DNA from: Alphaproteobacteria bacterium
GTDB taxonomy: Bacteria > Pseudomonadota > Alphaproteobacteria > Micropepsales > Micropepsaceae
NCBI GenBank assembly: GCA_020852655.1
Contig: JADZAI010000046.1
Coordinates: 1-64,000 of the forward strand
Direction of reading: 5' to 3'
Length of the DNA stretch: 64,000 nt
Below the pieces are notes generated by a model that ran no database searches, had not been told where the DNA came from, and saw only the letters and a program-made list of their open reading frames with translations. This document shows, piece after piece, positions 44,623 to 54,600 of the stretch (the stretch's first letter is position 1; each line of letters begins with the position of its first letter). Both the position numbers and the translations under genes were made by a program.

Positions 44623-47600
44623 TCACTCCGCCGCAGCCTGTTGCTGCGGCGCGGCGGTCGCCGCCGTGCCCGGCCGCCACGCGGCGATCTTGCGGGCGAT
44701 CTCGGCAACCTCGGTGCTCTTGCCCTCGCGCACGAGGCTGCGCACCAGCGTGGCGCGGCGGGCGAAGAGATAGCGGGCGCGCTGGACCTCGGTCGATTCG
44801 GCGAAGCCCTCGACCTCGACCTGCCGCGCCGCGAGCGCGAAATAATAGAGCGCCTGAAGCCGGTCGGCCTCCATCATGTCCTTGCGGCCGTATTCGTACT
44901 GGAAGGCGAGGTTGATCGAGGCGAACCACGAGCCCTTCTCGGCCGCTTCCTTGTAGGTCTCGATGGCCGCCTTCTGGTCCTGCTTGACGATCTCCGCATT
45001 GTCCTTGGCCTTGAGGCCGTCGAGCTGGGCCTTGGCGATGAGGTCGCCCGCATCGGGCACGCCGAGCGTCCAGGCCTTGCGGGCGAGCTCGACGCCCTCG
45101 CGCATCTCGTCGGCGGTGTTGTTCCGCGCGTCGGCGAGGAGGAAGGCGCGATAGTAGATCGCCCCCGGATAACCCGCGTCGATTGCCGGCTGGAGCTCCT
45201 TCAGGGCTTCCGTCTTCTTGTCGGGCGCCGTCGTGCCGTCCTGCTGCGCCCCGGACGCGATGATCGTCCGGGCGAGCTGCATGTGGAAGCGCGGCTCACC
45301 GGGGTTCTGCGCCACCGCCGCCCGGCAGGCCGGCTCGGCATCCGCGACATTGATCCAGCCTTCGCGGACGCCCGGCGTGCGGCGCTGCGGATCGGACTGG
45401 TAGGCGGCGAGCAGGTCGCAGAGATCAGGCTGCGTGTCGAAAATCCGCACGACCGGATCGGGCGCCAGGAAGTAGGCTTGGCGCTCCGAGGCCGGGATGA
45501 GACGGGCGATCGAGAGCGGCGCCCAGTCGATCATCTCGCTCATCAACTTCTCGTTGTCGCCCTGGAGCTGGCTGCCCAGCATCGGCGCCCCGGTCTGCGT
45601 GTTCGAGAACGTCTTGTCGGGTACGTTCCAGATATAGATCTTGTGGTCGTCGCCGCCCGCCGCGATGCGCTTGCCGTCGGGGCTGAACATCGCGGTACGC
45701 ACGACACGGCCCGGCCCAAGCACGCTGGAAAGCTCGGCGCCCGTCGCCGGATCCCAGACGCGGATGGTTTCGTCGAAGCCCGCGGAGATGACGCGCTGGC
45801 CGTCGGGGCTGAAAGCCGCCCACAGCGCGATGTCGCGATGGCCCGCGAGCAGCATCTTCTGCGTCGCCGTCGCCACGTCCCAGACGCGGACGGTCCGGTC
45901 GCTCGCCGCCGTGACGAGCGACTTGCTGTCGGGCGAGAAGTTGACCGAGTTGATCGTGCTGGAATGTTCGCGAAGCTCGGCGAGCAACGCCCCGCTCTGG
46001 AGGTCCCACAGCAGGAGCCGCCCGTCGGACGCGCCGCCGGCGACATATTTGCCGTCCGGGCTCATGCCCATCGAGAAGAGCGTGGTGTTGGGCGCGGCGA
46101 GCAGCTTCACCTGCGCACCCGAGGCATAGTCGTATATGCGAACGCCGCCATAGGTCGCGACGGCGACCTGCTTGCCGTCCGGCGTGACCGCCACCCAGTA
46201 CGGCATCCAGCCGTCTTCGAGCGTCGTCAGTGTGCGGACTTCGTCGCCCGTGGTCGCGCTGAAGATCTTCACCTGGCGCGCATCGTCGGACATCACGATC
46301 TGCTTGCCGTCCGGCGTGAACACGGCGTTGTAGACGCCCGCCCCGCCCGGCTTCATGGCAAAGAGCAGCATGCTGGAGTCGGCGTCGGTGAGCATGGCGG
46401 AGCCGTCGCCGGCGCTGGTGAGGATTTCCGAGCCGTCCTTGTTCCAGGCGATCGAGTTGATGTTCCAGGTATGCGCCTGGCGAACGCTGCTGGGCGTCAG
46501 ACCCTCCACCGCCCAGACGACGACGAGGCCGTCGTCGAAGGTCGCGGTGACATAGTTGCCGTCGCGGCTGAGGCCCTGGCCGGCGATCGAGCCCTTCGGC
46601 GAGCGGAAAAGCCGAAGGGTCGAGCCGGTGTCGACGTTCCACAGGCGCAGCGTATTGTCGCCCGACGCCGTCAGCAGGCGCTTGCCGTCGCGCGACAGCT
46701 CAAGGCCGCGCACGTCGAAGGTGTGGCCCGAGAAGACGCGCTGGACCGAGAAGTCCTTGGTCGACAGCATCGTCGCATTCTTGCCCGCCGAGTAGATGAG
46801 GCTGTTGCCGTCGGGCGAATAGACGATGCGGTAGAGATAGACGTCGTCGAAGATGAGCGTCTTCAGCGGCTGGCCCTGGGCATCGAAGATGGAGGCCCAG
46901 CCACGACCGATCAGCGCGAACTGGTCGCCGCGGGGCGAAACGACGACTTCCTCGACCTCGGTCGGATTGGAGGCGTCGCCGTGGGTGACGGTGGCGCGTT
47001 TGGTGTAGGTCGCGAGGTCCCAGACGACGGCCGTGCCGCCGCCGTCGGCGGAAACGGCGATCGAGAGATTCTCGGCGATGTCGATGCTGGCGACCTGCCC
47101 GGTATGCGCCGCCTGCACCTCGGCGAGCTGCGTCTGGTTCGAGGGCTGGAGGAAGCGCACGGCGCCGGTGTCGTCTGCCGCGACGAGAAGCCGGCCGTTG
47201 CCGTCCATGTCCATGGCCGTCGGGGTGCCCTGGAACGTGATCGCCCCGCCGATGCGGTTGAGCGACTTGTAGTCGTAAATCTCGACGGTCTTGTCGGTAT
47301 AGGCGACCGCGATGTACTGGCCCAGCCAGTCGGCCAGCGCCGTCACCAGATGCGCGTCGTTGGTGCCGTAGGTCATGCGCTCGGTGCCCGAGAACGTGTC
47401 CCACACCGTCAGTCTGCCGTCGTTGCCGCCGGTGAAGACCGTGGCGGCATCGGCGCCGAAATCGGCGTCGCCGAGCGGGTCGTCGACGTCGCCGAAGACC
47501 GAGATCACGGTGTCGTTCGCCGAGCCGTATTGCAGCGCCGCGATGAGCGCGGTCGGGACCTGGCCGGACTGCTTGGCGACCCGGATCGCTTCCGACGCCA

Positions 47601-49929
47601 GCAGCATGCCGAGTTCGGGGAAGCCGTTGGCGGAGGCGGTCACCGACTGGGTGTAGATGAGGCGCGCCGTGCCGCGCTGGGTCTCCTTGAGCTGCGCGTC
47701 GGTCTGCGCCTCGGCGGCGACGGCGCGGGTGCTTTCGGCCTCTGCGATCGCGCTCTGGCGCATCGCCCAGATGCCGAGGATGACGGCGCCGACGGCGAGC
47801 ACGGCCATCGCCGCGGCAACACCCATGGCGATGCGGAAGCGGCGGTTACGCTTGCGGCTGGAGACCTTGCGGCTCTCCTCGATGAAATCCTTCAGCGACT
47901 GGGGCAATTCATCGCCCCACTTGCCTACGAGGTCCTTGCCCTCTTCGAGCGCCAGGCCGTCGAGCAGGCGTTCCAGCTTCTCGTTGGCCGGGGCGGCGCG
48001 CCAGAGCGCTTCGTCCTCTTCCAGGCGGGCGCGGGTTTCGAGGTCGCGGCGGTCGCGGTTGATCTGCTCGCGCGCCCGGGCCCAGTGGTTGATCAGCGCC
48101 TCGTGGGCGACGCGGATGCGCGCTTCGCCGCCGTCGCCGTCGGCGATGAGGAGGCGGGCGGTGGGATCGAGGAAGGCATCCGCCAGCGCGCGGCGCGGCG
48201 AGCCGGGCGGAAAGGCCGCGAGCGGCGCCATGCGCGCCGTCGCGTTGCGGTCGCGCTCGCTGTCGACCGTGACGAGGGCACGAAGCAGCGAGGGCAAGGC
48301 GGCCTGCACGTCGGCGGGCTGGGCCGCGAGTATCTCGTCGGCGCGCGTCGCGATGGCGCCCTTGAGGCCGCCGAGGGCGTTGTAGGTGCCGTAGGTGAGG
48401 ACCTGCCCCTTCCCCCGCTCGACGTCGGTCTTGTAGAGCGCGTCGAGGACGAACGACACCAGCGGCAACGAACCCGGATCGCGCGCCGCCTCTTCCGCGA
48501 TCATGGCGTCGAGCGCGATGCGCGTCTCGGCATGGTCCTCGAAGGAAAGACCCGCCGCGGCGGCGGGACGCCGGATCATTTCCGCAAGCTCGGCCTGGCT
48601 GGGCGGCAGCAGGTCCATGCGCCCCAGGCCCTCGGCGAGGGCGACGAGTTCCGGCGTCGCTGCGGCCCTGTGCCAGAAGTCGGACCGCATGGTCGCGATC
48701 ACCCAGACCTGGCCGGTCCTGGCGAGCGAGGCGACGAGGCGGATGAAGGTGTTGCGCTCCTCGGTCGAGATGGAGCCGTCGGTGAAGATCTCCTCAAGCT
48801 GGTCGAGCACCAGCGCCAGCTTGGCGCTCTCGTGCGCCATGATCTTGCCGGTCGCCCGGGCCTCGGCCGTCACCTTGCCGAGGGCCGGCGTGAAGACGAA
48901 GCCGGGATCGTCGATGGAACGGCGCAGCGCTTTTTCGAGGTCTTCGACGGTGAGGCCGGGCCCCAATATCTCGGGCAGGCCGACGCCTTCCCGCACGCGG
49001 TCTTCGGCCAGCGTCCGGGCGACGCCCTTGAAGAGATTGCCGTCGGCATCGCCCGGCTTGAAGATGACGCGGCGCCAGAGGCCGGCGCCGTCGGCAACGC
49101 CGCGGGCGAAGAGATTGGGCAGCAGGCCGGCCCGCACGAGCGAGGACTTGCCCGACCCCGACGCGCCGAGGACCAGCAGGAAGGCACGGCCGCCATTGGC
49201 GTTGTGGACGAGCTGTTCGACCGCCTTGAGCTGGGCGGCGCCGCGCCCGAAGAAGATCGGGGCGTGTTCGAATTCGTAGGAGGAGAGGCCCCGGAAGGGC
49301 GACTGGAGCCATGTCGCCCTGACGTCGGAGCCGGCCTCGATGCGGCCGCGCTCGATGCGGGTCCGGATGAGCTGCCGGAGATGGGCCTCCAGCATGTCGC
49401 CGAAATCTTCGAGGTCGTCGAAGCCGTGATAGGCCGACAGGAAGACGCCGCCGGCCTGGAAATAGCGCGACCAGAAGCTCTCCAGCGCCGACCATTGGCC
49501 CTCGGCGAGCGCCTTCTTGGCCGGATCGCGCAGCGAGATCTGCGGCTCCTTGTTGGAGCGGTAGACGAGCAGGTCCGGCGCGCCCTTCGAGCGGTTCGCG
49601 GCGAGCGCGTCCTCGTATTCCCATTCGGTGCCCGTCACCGGCGCCCGGCCGTCGAGGCCACGATATTCGCGCTTGGCGGATTTTTCGGGCAGCGGGGTGC
49701 CGAGGCGCGACCAGAGGATCAGGACGACGATGTCCGACTGGCTGGGCGGCTCGATCACGTCCTGGAAGTGGCCCGTGGCGAGCATCGCCTCGTGCTCCCA
49801 GAGATAGGCCGAGATGTCGAAGAACCGCGCGAATTCCTTCTTCAGGCTCTCCACCACCAGGGCGGCACGGCGGCGTTCCGCCGACACGTCGCCCGGCGAC
49901 GAGATGAAGATACGCAATGGCTTAGGCAT
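44623..49929 (-). CDS. DUF4062-nSTAND NTPase-transmembrane-WD40 protein with C-terminal Sel1/TPR region
   Basis: 1768 residues. Residues about 1-160 are DUF4062 (LRIFISSPGDVSAERRRAAL, LWEHEAML, TGTEWEYEDALAA). The NTPase follows: GLSSYEFEHAPIFFGR near 220, Walker A LGASGSGKSSL (about 252-262), Walker-B-like LVLDQLEEIF (about 370-380), HEALINHW near 610. A membrane helix lies at about 700-720 (IAMGVAAAMAVLAVGAVILG), then WD40 repeats (about 810-1450; repeated GNDGRLTVWD-, SDRTVRVWDV-like, GFDETIRVWD-like units), then Sel1/TPR-like helices to the end. DUF4062-NTPase-WD40 order matches animal NWD1. Start MPKPLRIF chosen over a longer frame without conserved residues. Confidence 0.9.
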   Translation of the reverse strand: MPKPLRIFISSPGDVSAERRRAALVVESLKKEFARFFDISAYLWEHEAMLATGHFQDVIEPPSQSDIVVLILWSRLGTPLPEKSAKREYRGLDGRAPVTGTEWEYEDALAANRSKGAPDLLVYRSNKEPQISLRDPAKKALAEGQWSALESFWSRYFQAGGVFLSAYHGFDDLEDFGDMLEAHLRQLIRTRIERGRIEAGSDVRATWLQSPFRGLSSYEFEHAPIFFGRGAAQLKAVEQLVHNANGGRAFLLVLGASGSGKSSLVRAGLLPNLFARGVADGAGLWRRVIFKPGDADGNLFKGVARTLAEDRVREGVGLPEILGPGLTVEDLEKALRRSIDDPGFVFTPALGKVTAEARATGKIMAHESAKLALVLDQLEEIFTDGSISTEERNTFIRLVASLARTGQVWVIATMRSDFWHRAAATPELVALAEGLGRMDLLPPSQAELAEMIRRPAAAAGLSFEDHAETRIALDAMIAEEAARDPGSLPLVSFVLDALYKTDVERGKGQVLTYGTYNALGGLKGAIATRADEILAAQPADVQAALPSLLRALVTVDSERDRNATARMAPLAAFPPGSPRRALADAFLDPTARLLIADGDGGEARIRVAHEALINHWARAREQINRDRRDLETRARLEEDEALWRAAPANEKLERLLDGLALEEGKDLVGKWGDELPQSLKDFIEESRKVSSRKRNRRFRIAMGVAAAMAVLAVGAVILGIWAMRQSAIAEAESTRAVAAEAQTDAQLKETQRGTARLIYTQSVTASANGFPELGMLLASEAIRVAKQSGQVPTALIAALQYGSANDTVISVFGDVDDPLGDADFGADAATVFTGGNDGRLTVWDTFSGTERMTYGTNDAHLVTALADWLGQYIAVAYTDKTVEIYDYKSLNRIGGAITFQGTPTAMDMDGNGRLLVAADDTGAVRFLQPSNQTQLAEVQAAHTGQVASIDIAENLSIAVSADGGGTAVVWDLATYTKRATVTHGDASNPTEVEEVVVSPRGDQFALIGRGWASIFDAQGQPLKTLIFDDVYLYRIVYSPDGNSLIYSAGKNATMLSTKDFSVQRVFSGHTFDVRGLELSRDGKRLLTASGDNTLRLWNVDTGSTLRLFRSPKGSIAGQGLSRDGNYVTATFDDGLVVVWAVEGLTPSSVRQAHTWNINSIAWNKDGSEILTSAGDGSAMLTDADSSMLLFAMKPGGAGVYNAVFTPDGKQIVMSDDARQVKIFSATTGDEVRTLTTLEDGWMPYWVAVTPDGKQVAVATYGGVRIYDYASGAQVKLLAAPNTTLFSMGMSPDGKYVAGGASDGRLLLWDLQSGALLAELREHSSTINSVNFSPDSKSLVTAASDRTVRVWDVATATQKMLLAGHRDIALWAAFSPDGQRVISAGFDETIRVWDPATGAELSSVLGPGRVVRTAMFSPDGKRIAAGGDDHKIYIWNVPDKTFSNTQTGAPMLGSQLQGDNEKLMSEMIDWAPLSIARLIPASERQAYFLAPDPVVRIFDTQPDLCDLLAAYQSDPQRRTPGVREGWINVADAEPACRAAVAQNPGEPRFHMQLARTIIASGAQQDGTTAPDKKTEALKELQPAIDAGYPGAIYYRAFLLADARNNTADEMREGVELARKAWTLGVPDAGDLIAKAQLDGLKAKDNAEIVKQDQKAAIETYKEAAEKGSWFASINLAFQYEYGRKDMMEADRLQALYYFALAARQVEVEGFAESTEVQRARYLFARRATLVRSLVREGKSTEVAEIARKIAAWRPGTAATAAPQQQAAAE

Positions 49930-50114
49930 AGGCGGGTCCCCGAACGCGCGCGCCGACGGCCACCCTCGCGGAGCAGCCCAACGGCGGGGGAAGATAGAGG
50001 CTGACCCTTTGCGGCGGCAACAAGGCGTTGCGGGGGCGAACTTCCCTTTCTGCCCATTTGTCGCGGCGCGACGGCGCCGCCTATAGAGGGCCGTCCCCAA
50101 CGCCGCGATCAGCC

Positions 50115-50987
50115 GTGGAACCGTTAAGCCTGGAGGCGCTGAGCGCCCGTCTGATCGACGCCTTCCCCGAGCTCGCCGGGAAGCCCTTCCGCCTGCTCAC
50201 CGAGGGATGGGACAGCGTGGCGGTGGATGTCGACGACGCGCTGATCTTCAAGTTTCCGCGCCATGCGGCGGGGGCGGAGGGGCTGCGGCGCGAGGCGCGA
50301 CTACTCGCGGTGGTGCGGCCGGCGGTGACGATGCCCCTGCCCGATCTGAAGCTGGTCGAGCGGGACGGCCTGCTCTTCTCGCGGCACGTCAAGCTGAAGG
50401 GCGAGCACCTGCTGGCTTCGCACTATGACCGGTTGCCGGACGCCGCCCGGGCGCGGCTGGCGGCGGACATGGCGCTCTTCCTGTCCGAGGTGCACCGGAT
50501 CGAGGCGCGCGCGATTCGCACGGCCGGGGCCGGTCGCATCGGCGCGTGGGCGCCGCCCGCCGAGGTCGCGCGCGACCTGGAGCCGGTCCTGCCGGTCCAT
50601 CTGCGTGGCTACGCGGCACGGACGATCGACGCCTGGCTCGCCCTGCCGTCCGATCCGCTGGGCGACACCTATGGCTATTTCGACGGCCATGGCTGGAACA
50701 TGGCGTTCGATCACCGGGCGCAGCGGCTGAACGGCCTCTATGACCTGGCCGATTCCGGCTTCGGACCGCTCCAGCGCGAGTTCGTCTATCCGGGCTTCAT
50801 CGCCCGCGACCTGACCTGGCGCATCATCGATGTCTACGAGCGGCTCACCGCGCGCTCCATCGACCGTCGGCGCGTCGACACGATGACCGGCTATCTGCGG
50901 CTGGTGGAACTGGCCGGCGTCGCAAACGACCCGGCGAAGCGGCCGGCGATCGCCGCCCACCTGGAGCGCTGGGCGAGCGGGCTCTGA
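50115..50987 (+). CDS. Aminoglycoside-phosphotransferase-fold small-molecule kinase
   Basis: 290 residues. N-lobe with LLTEGWDSVAVDVDDALIFKFPR (Lys near 43), a hinge near 95 (KLVERDGLLFSRHVKLKG), and catalytic loop YGYFDGHGWNMAFD with His and Asn (about 192-200), then a metal-binding-like GLYDLADSGFGP. The catalytic Asp of the usual HGDxxxxN is replaced by Gly-His-Gly, so activity is uncertain. The start GTG at 50115 (VEPLSLEALSARL) is inferred. Cytoplasmic. Divergent from the STAND gene with 185 bases between. Confidence 0.75.
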   Translation: MEPLSLEALSARLIDAFPELAGKPFRLLTEGWDSVAVDVDDALIFKFPRHAAGAEGLRREARLLAVVRPAVTMPLPDLKLVERDGLLFSRHVKLKGEHLLASHYDRLPDAARARLAADMALFLSEVHRIEARAIRTAGAGRIGAWAPPAEVARDLEPVLPVHLRGYAARTIDAWLALPSDPLGDTYGYFDGHGWNMAFDHRAQRLNGLYDLADSGFGPLQREFVYPGFIARDLTWRIIDVYERLTARSIDRRRVDTMTGYLRLVELAGVANDPAKRPAIAAHLERWASGL

Positions 50988-50991
50988 CGGC

Positions 50992-51630
50992 CTAACGAAG
51001 CCCCCGGAAGAGATCCTGCATGAAGTCGAGCATCTCGTCGGCCAGTTGATGCGCCCGCGCGGCACGCTCGTCTTCGGGCACATGGGTGAGGATCATGCGC
51101 TCGTTCACCAGTTGGGCGAAGCCGTGCACGATGGCGATGGCGAGGAGGGTCGAGGGATTGGATTCCTTGTCCGGATTCAGCGCCTGCCCGGTCGCGGCGC
51201 TCATGCGGGTGATGAGGTCGCCCGCCAGCTTGCCCTGTGCGGCCTGGAGCGCCGGGTGGGTCCGGTCGATCGCATCGGATCGCCAGCAGAGTTCGTCCAG
51301 GCGCGGGTTGGCTATCATGAAATCGATGTTCGCCAGGCCGCAGGCCTTGAGCTGGGCGATCGGTTCGGCGCCTGCCCGGGCGCCATAGTCTGCGATCAGC
51401 GCGAGACGCTCTTCCAGGACCTGCACCGCAAGCTCGGTCAGCAGCCCGGTCTTGTCGCCGAAATGATGCGCCGGAGCGCCGTGGCTGACGCCGGCTCGGC
51501 GCGCCGCTTCGCGCAGCGTGAACGCCTGCACGCCTTCGGTGCGGACGATCTCGCGCGCCGCGTTCAGAAGGGCTTCGCGCAGCGCGCCGTGATGATAGGC
51601 GCGCGCGCCCTGTTCGATCGTCTCCGACAC
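50992..51630 (-). CDS. TetR-family regulator of the RND efflux operon
   Basis: 212 residues. N-terminal HTH (about 15-65: LLNAAREIVRTEGVQAFTLREAARRAGVSHGAPAHHFGDKTGLL), C-terminal TetR_C-type ligand domain (about 85-200). It is last in the operon, starting 4 bases after the RND pump stop, so it is presumably co-transcribed and represses the operon by binding the operator at 55809-55823. Typical effector: a substrate of the pump. The ligand cannot be read from sequence. Confidence 0.9.
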   Translation of the reverse strand: MSETIEQGARAYHHGALREALLNAAREIVRTEGVQAFTLREAARRAGVSHGAPAHHFGDKTGLLTELAVQVLEERLALIADYGARAGAEPIAQLKACGLANIDFMIANPRLDELCWRSDAIDRTHPALQAAQGKLAGDLITRMSAATGQALNPDKESNPSTLLAIAIVHGFAQLVNERMILTHVPEDERAARAHQLADEMLDFMQDLFRGLR

Positions 51631-51634
51631 GACT

Positions 51635-54600
51635 CTACTCTCCGGGCACCAGCCCCGCCGCGTGCTCGGGAATGACGAAGCCTTCCATCGTCCGGTCCCG
51701 CGGCGCGAGCAACAGATAGCAGGCGGGGGTCACGAGGCGCGAGAGCAGAGTGGAGGTCACCAGGCCGCCGATGATCACGCAGGCGAGCGGCGAATAGAGG
51801 CCCGAGCCCTGGAGCGCCAGCGGCAGCAGGCCGAAGATCGCCGTCACCGAGGTGAGCAGGATCGGCAGGAAGCGCACCTCGCCCGCCCGCTCGATGGCTT
51901 CGCGCAAGGGCACTCCCTCGTCGCGGAGCTGGTTGGTGAAATCGACCAGCAGGATGGAATTTTTGATCTCGATCCCGATGAGGGCGATCATCCCGATCAT
52001 CGCCGTGAAGGAGAGCGTGTAGCCCGAGACGAAGAGGCCGAGGAACCCGCCGATCAGGCCGAGCGGCACGACGCTGGCGACGATGAGGCTCGACTTGAAC
52101 GAGCGGAATTCGAGGATCAGCACCGCGAAGATGCCGAAGGCCGCGACCAGCGCCGCACTGCCCATGCCGCCGAGCGACTTGGCCGATGCCTCCGCCTCGC
52201 CGCCCGCGACGATGGAATAGCCCGGCGGCAGGGCAATCGCCTTGACCCGCGCCATGACGTCGGAGGTGAGGTTGGAGGCGAGGAAGCCGGAGGCCGGGTA
52301 GCCGGTGACGGTCGCCGAACGCAGGCGGTCGAAGCGGTCGATCCGGGCGGGGCTGGCATCGAAGCGCACGGTGGCGACCTGCGACAGCGGCGCCGCCGCG
52401 CCGGTCGCGGCCGGCACGTAGATCTGGTCCAGCACGTCGGGCGCGTGATGGTCCTTCAGCGGCAGGCGCAGGGTGATCGGGTAGGATTCGCCGTCGCCGT
52501 CGCGGAAGTCGCCGGCGAACTCGCCCGCCACCGCGAGGCGCACGACGCGGTCGACGGTGCCCGGCGCGATGCCGATGAGCGCCGCCTTGCCGGCGTCGAC
52601 GTCGACCTTGAGGTCGGTGCGGGTGGCGCGCGAGGCGTTGTTGACGTCGCGCATACCGGGGACGGCGCGCATGATGTCTTCGACGCCAGCGGCGAGGCGG
52701 CGGACGCCTTCGACCTCGGGCCCGCGCACGCGGATCGCGACCGGGGCTTCCAGCGGCGGGCCGTTCTCGAACACCTTCACCAGGATCTTCGCGCCCGGAT
52801 AGGTGTCGAACACCGCGCGAAGGTCGTCCATCAGCCGCGGCGTCTTCCCGGGCTCGAACTTCTCCAGCCCGGCGAACACCTCGGCGACGTTGGACGAGAG
52901 CTCGCGCTGGTTGACATTGTAATAGATGCGCGGATTGCCGCGGCCGAGATTGGACATCACGACCTTGATCTCGGGATGGCGGTTGAGTTCCGCCTCGACG
53001 AATTGCAGCGCCTCGTCGGTCTTCGCCAGCGAGGCGCCTTCCGGCAGTTCAAGCTGGACGAGGAAGAGGCGCGAGTCGGCCGGCGGGAACAGGCTGAAGC
53101 CGATCGACGGCACAAGCATCAGCGTGCCGCCGAAGAGGCCAGCCGCGATCACGACGGTCATCACCGGATGGCTGAGCGCCCGGTGCAGCAGCGGACGGTA
53201 GAGCGTGTGGATCGCCCCCATCACCGTGCGCAGCACGATATTGCCGTCGTGGTGCTTTTCCTCCTTCAGCATCCGGCTGGCGATGAAGGGGATGATCGTC
53301 ATCGAGACGAGCAGCGAGGCGGCGATCGTCAGCAGCACCGCGGTCGGCAGCGAGCGCGTGAAGGCGCCGGCACCTTCGGGCAGGAACATCAGCGGCAGGA
53401 AGGCGAGCATCAGCGTCGCGGTGCAGCCGAGCACCGCCAGCGCGATCTGCCGCGTCGCCGTGATGGCGGCCTCGCGCGGCCTGGCCCCTTCGCGGATGTG
53501 GCGGGCGATGTTTTCGACGACGACGATCGAATCGTCGACCAGCAGGCCGAGCGACAGCACGAAGCCGGCGATCGAGAGCTGGTTCAGCGAGAAGCCGGCG
53601 CCCTGGAGGAAGAAGACGCCGAGGGCCAGCGACAGCGGAATGGAGAACATCACGACCAGCGAGGCGCGCAGGCCCAGCGGCAGCAGCGTCAGCAGCACCA
53701 GGCCGATGGCGATGAGGAAGTCCTCGCCGAGTTGGCCGAGGCGGTTCTCGACATTGAGCGACTGGTCGAAGCCGACTTCGAGGCGCACGTCGCCGGGCAG
53801 GGTCGAACGGAACGCCTCGGCCGCGGCGACGATGCCGTCCCGCACGGCGAAGATGTTCTGCCGGTCGCGCTGGTTGGCGGTGACGAAGACCGCCTTGCGG
53901 CCGTTGAAGCGCGCGGTGTGCGCTTCCTCTTCCTCCGACCACGACACCTCGGCGATGTCGCGCACCCGGACGACCGACGGGCCGTTGGCGGCGACGATGG
54001 TGTCGGCGACCTCGTCGAGGCTGGCATAGGCACCGGTGGTCTTCAGGTTGAGGCGCGTGCCGCCGGCATCGACGACGCCGCCGGGAATCTCGGCGTTCTC
54101 GCCCTGGATGGCGCCCTTCACCTGGTCGATCGAGACGCCGAGCCGGCTCATGCGGGCGAGGTCGAGCGCAACGCGCAGCTCGGGTTCCGGGGCGCCCCAG
54201 ATCTCGACCTGGCGCACGCCCTTCACCGCCTCGAGCCGGTCGCGGAGGTCGCGGGCGCGGTCGGTCAGCTCGCGATAGGAGACATCGCCGACAAGGGCGA
54301 TCTGCACGATATTGGTGAGGCCGGGCTGGCCCTTGCGGACCTTGATGTCGATCACCGCGTCCGGCAGCTCGGGCCGCAGGCGGTTCATCTCGCGGATGAT
54401 CTCGTCATATTTGCGGTCCATGTCGGGCAGCGCCCAGTCGAACTGGACGCTGATCGCCGAGACGCCGTTGGTGGTGGTGGAACGGATCTCGACGAGGTCG
54501 TCGAGTTCGTTGAACGCGTCCTCGATCTTGTCGGTGATCAGCTTCTCCACCTCGACCGCTTCCATGCCCGGCGCCAGCGTGACGACCGAGAAGAAGGGCG

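Noticed and set aside
44641-50004. A very long open frame on the plus strand opposite the STAND gene
   Set aside because: It is antisense to a gene with a clear domain order, and its translation (Arg/Gly/Ala/Asp-rich repeats) has no protein-like pattern. High GC content makes such open antisense frames common.
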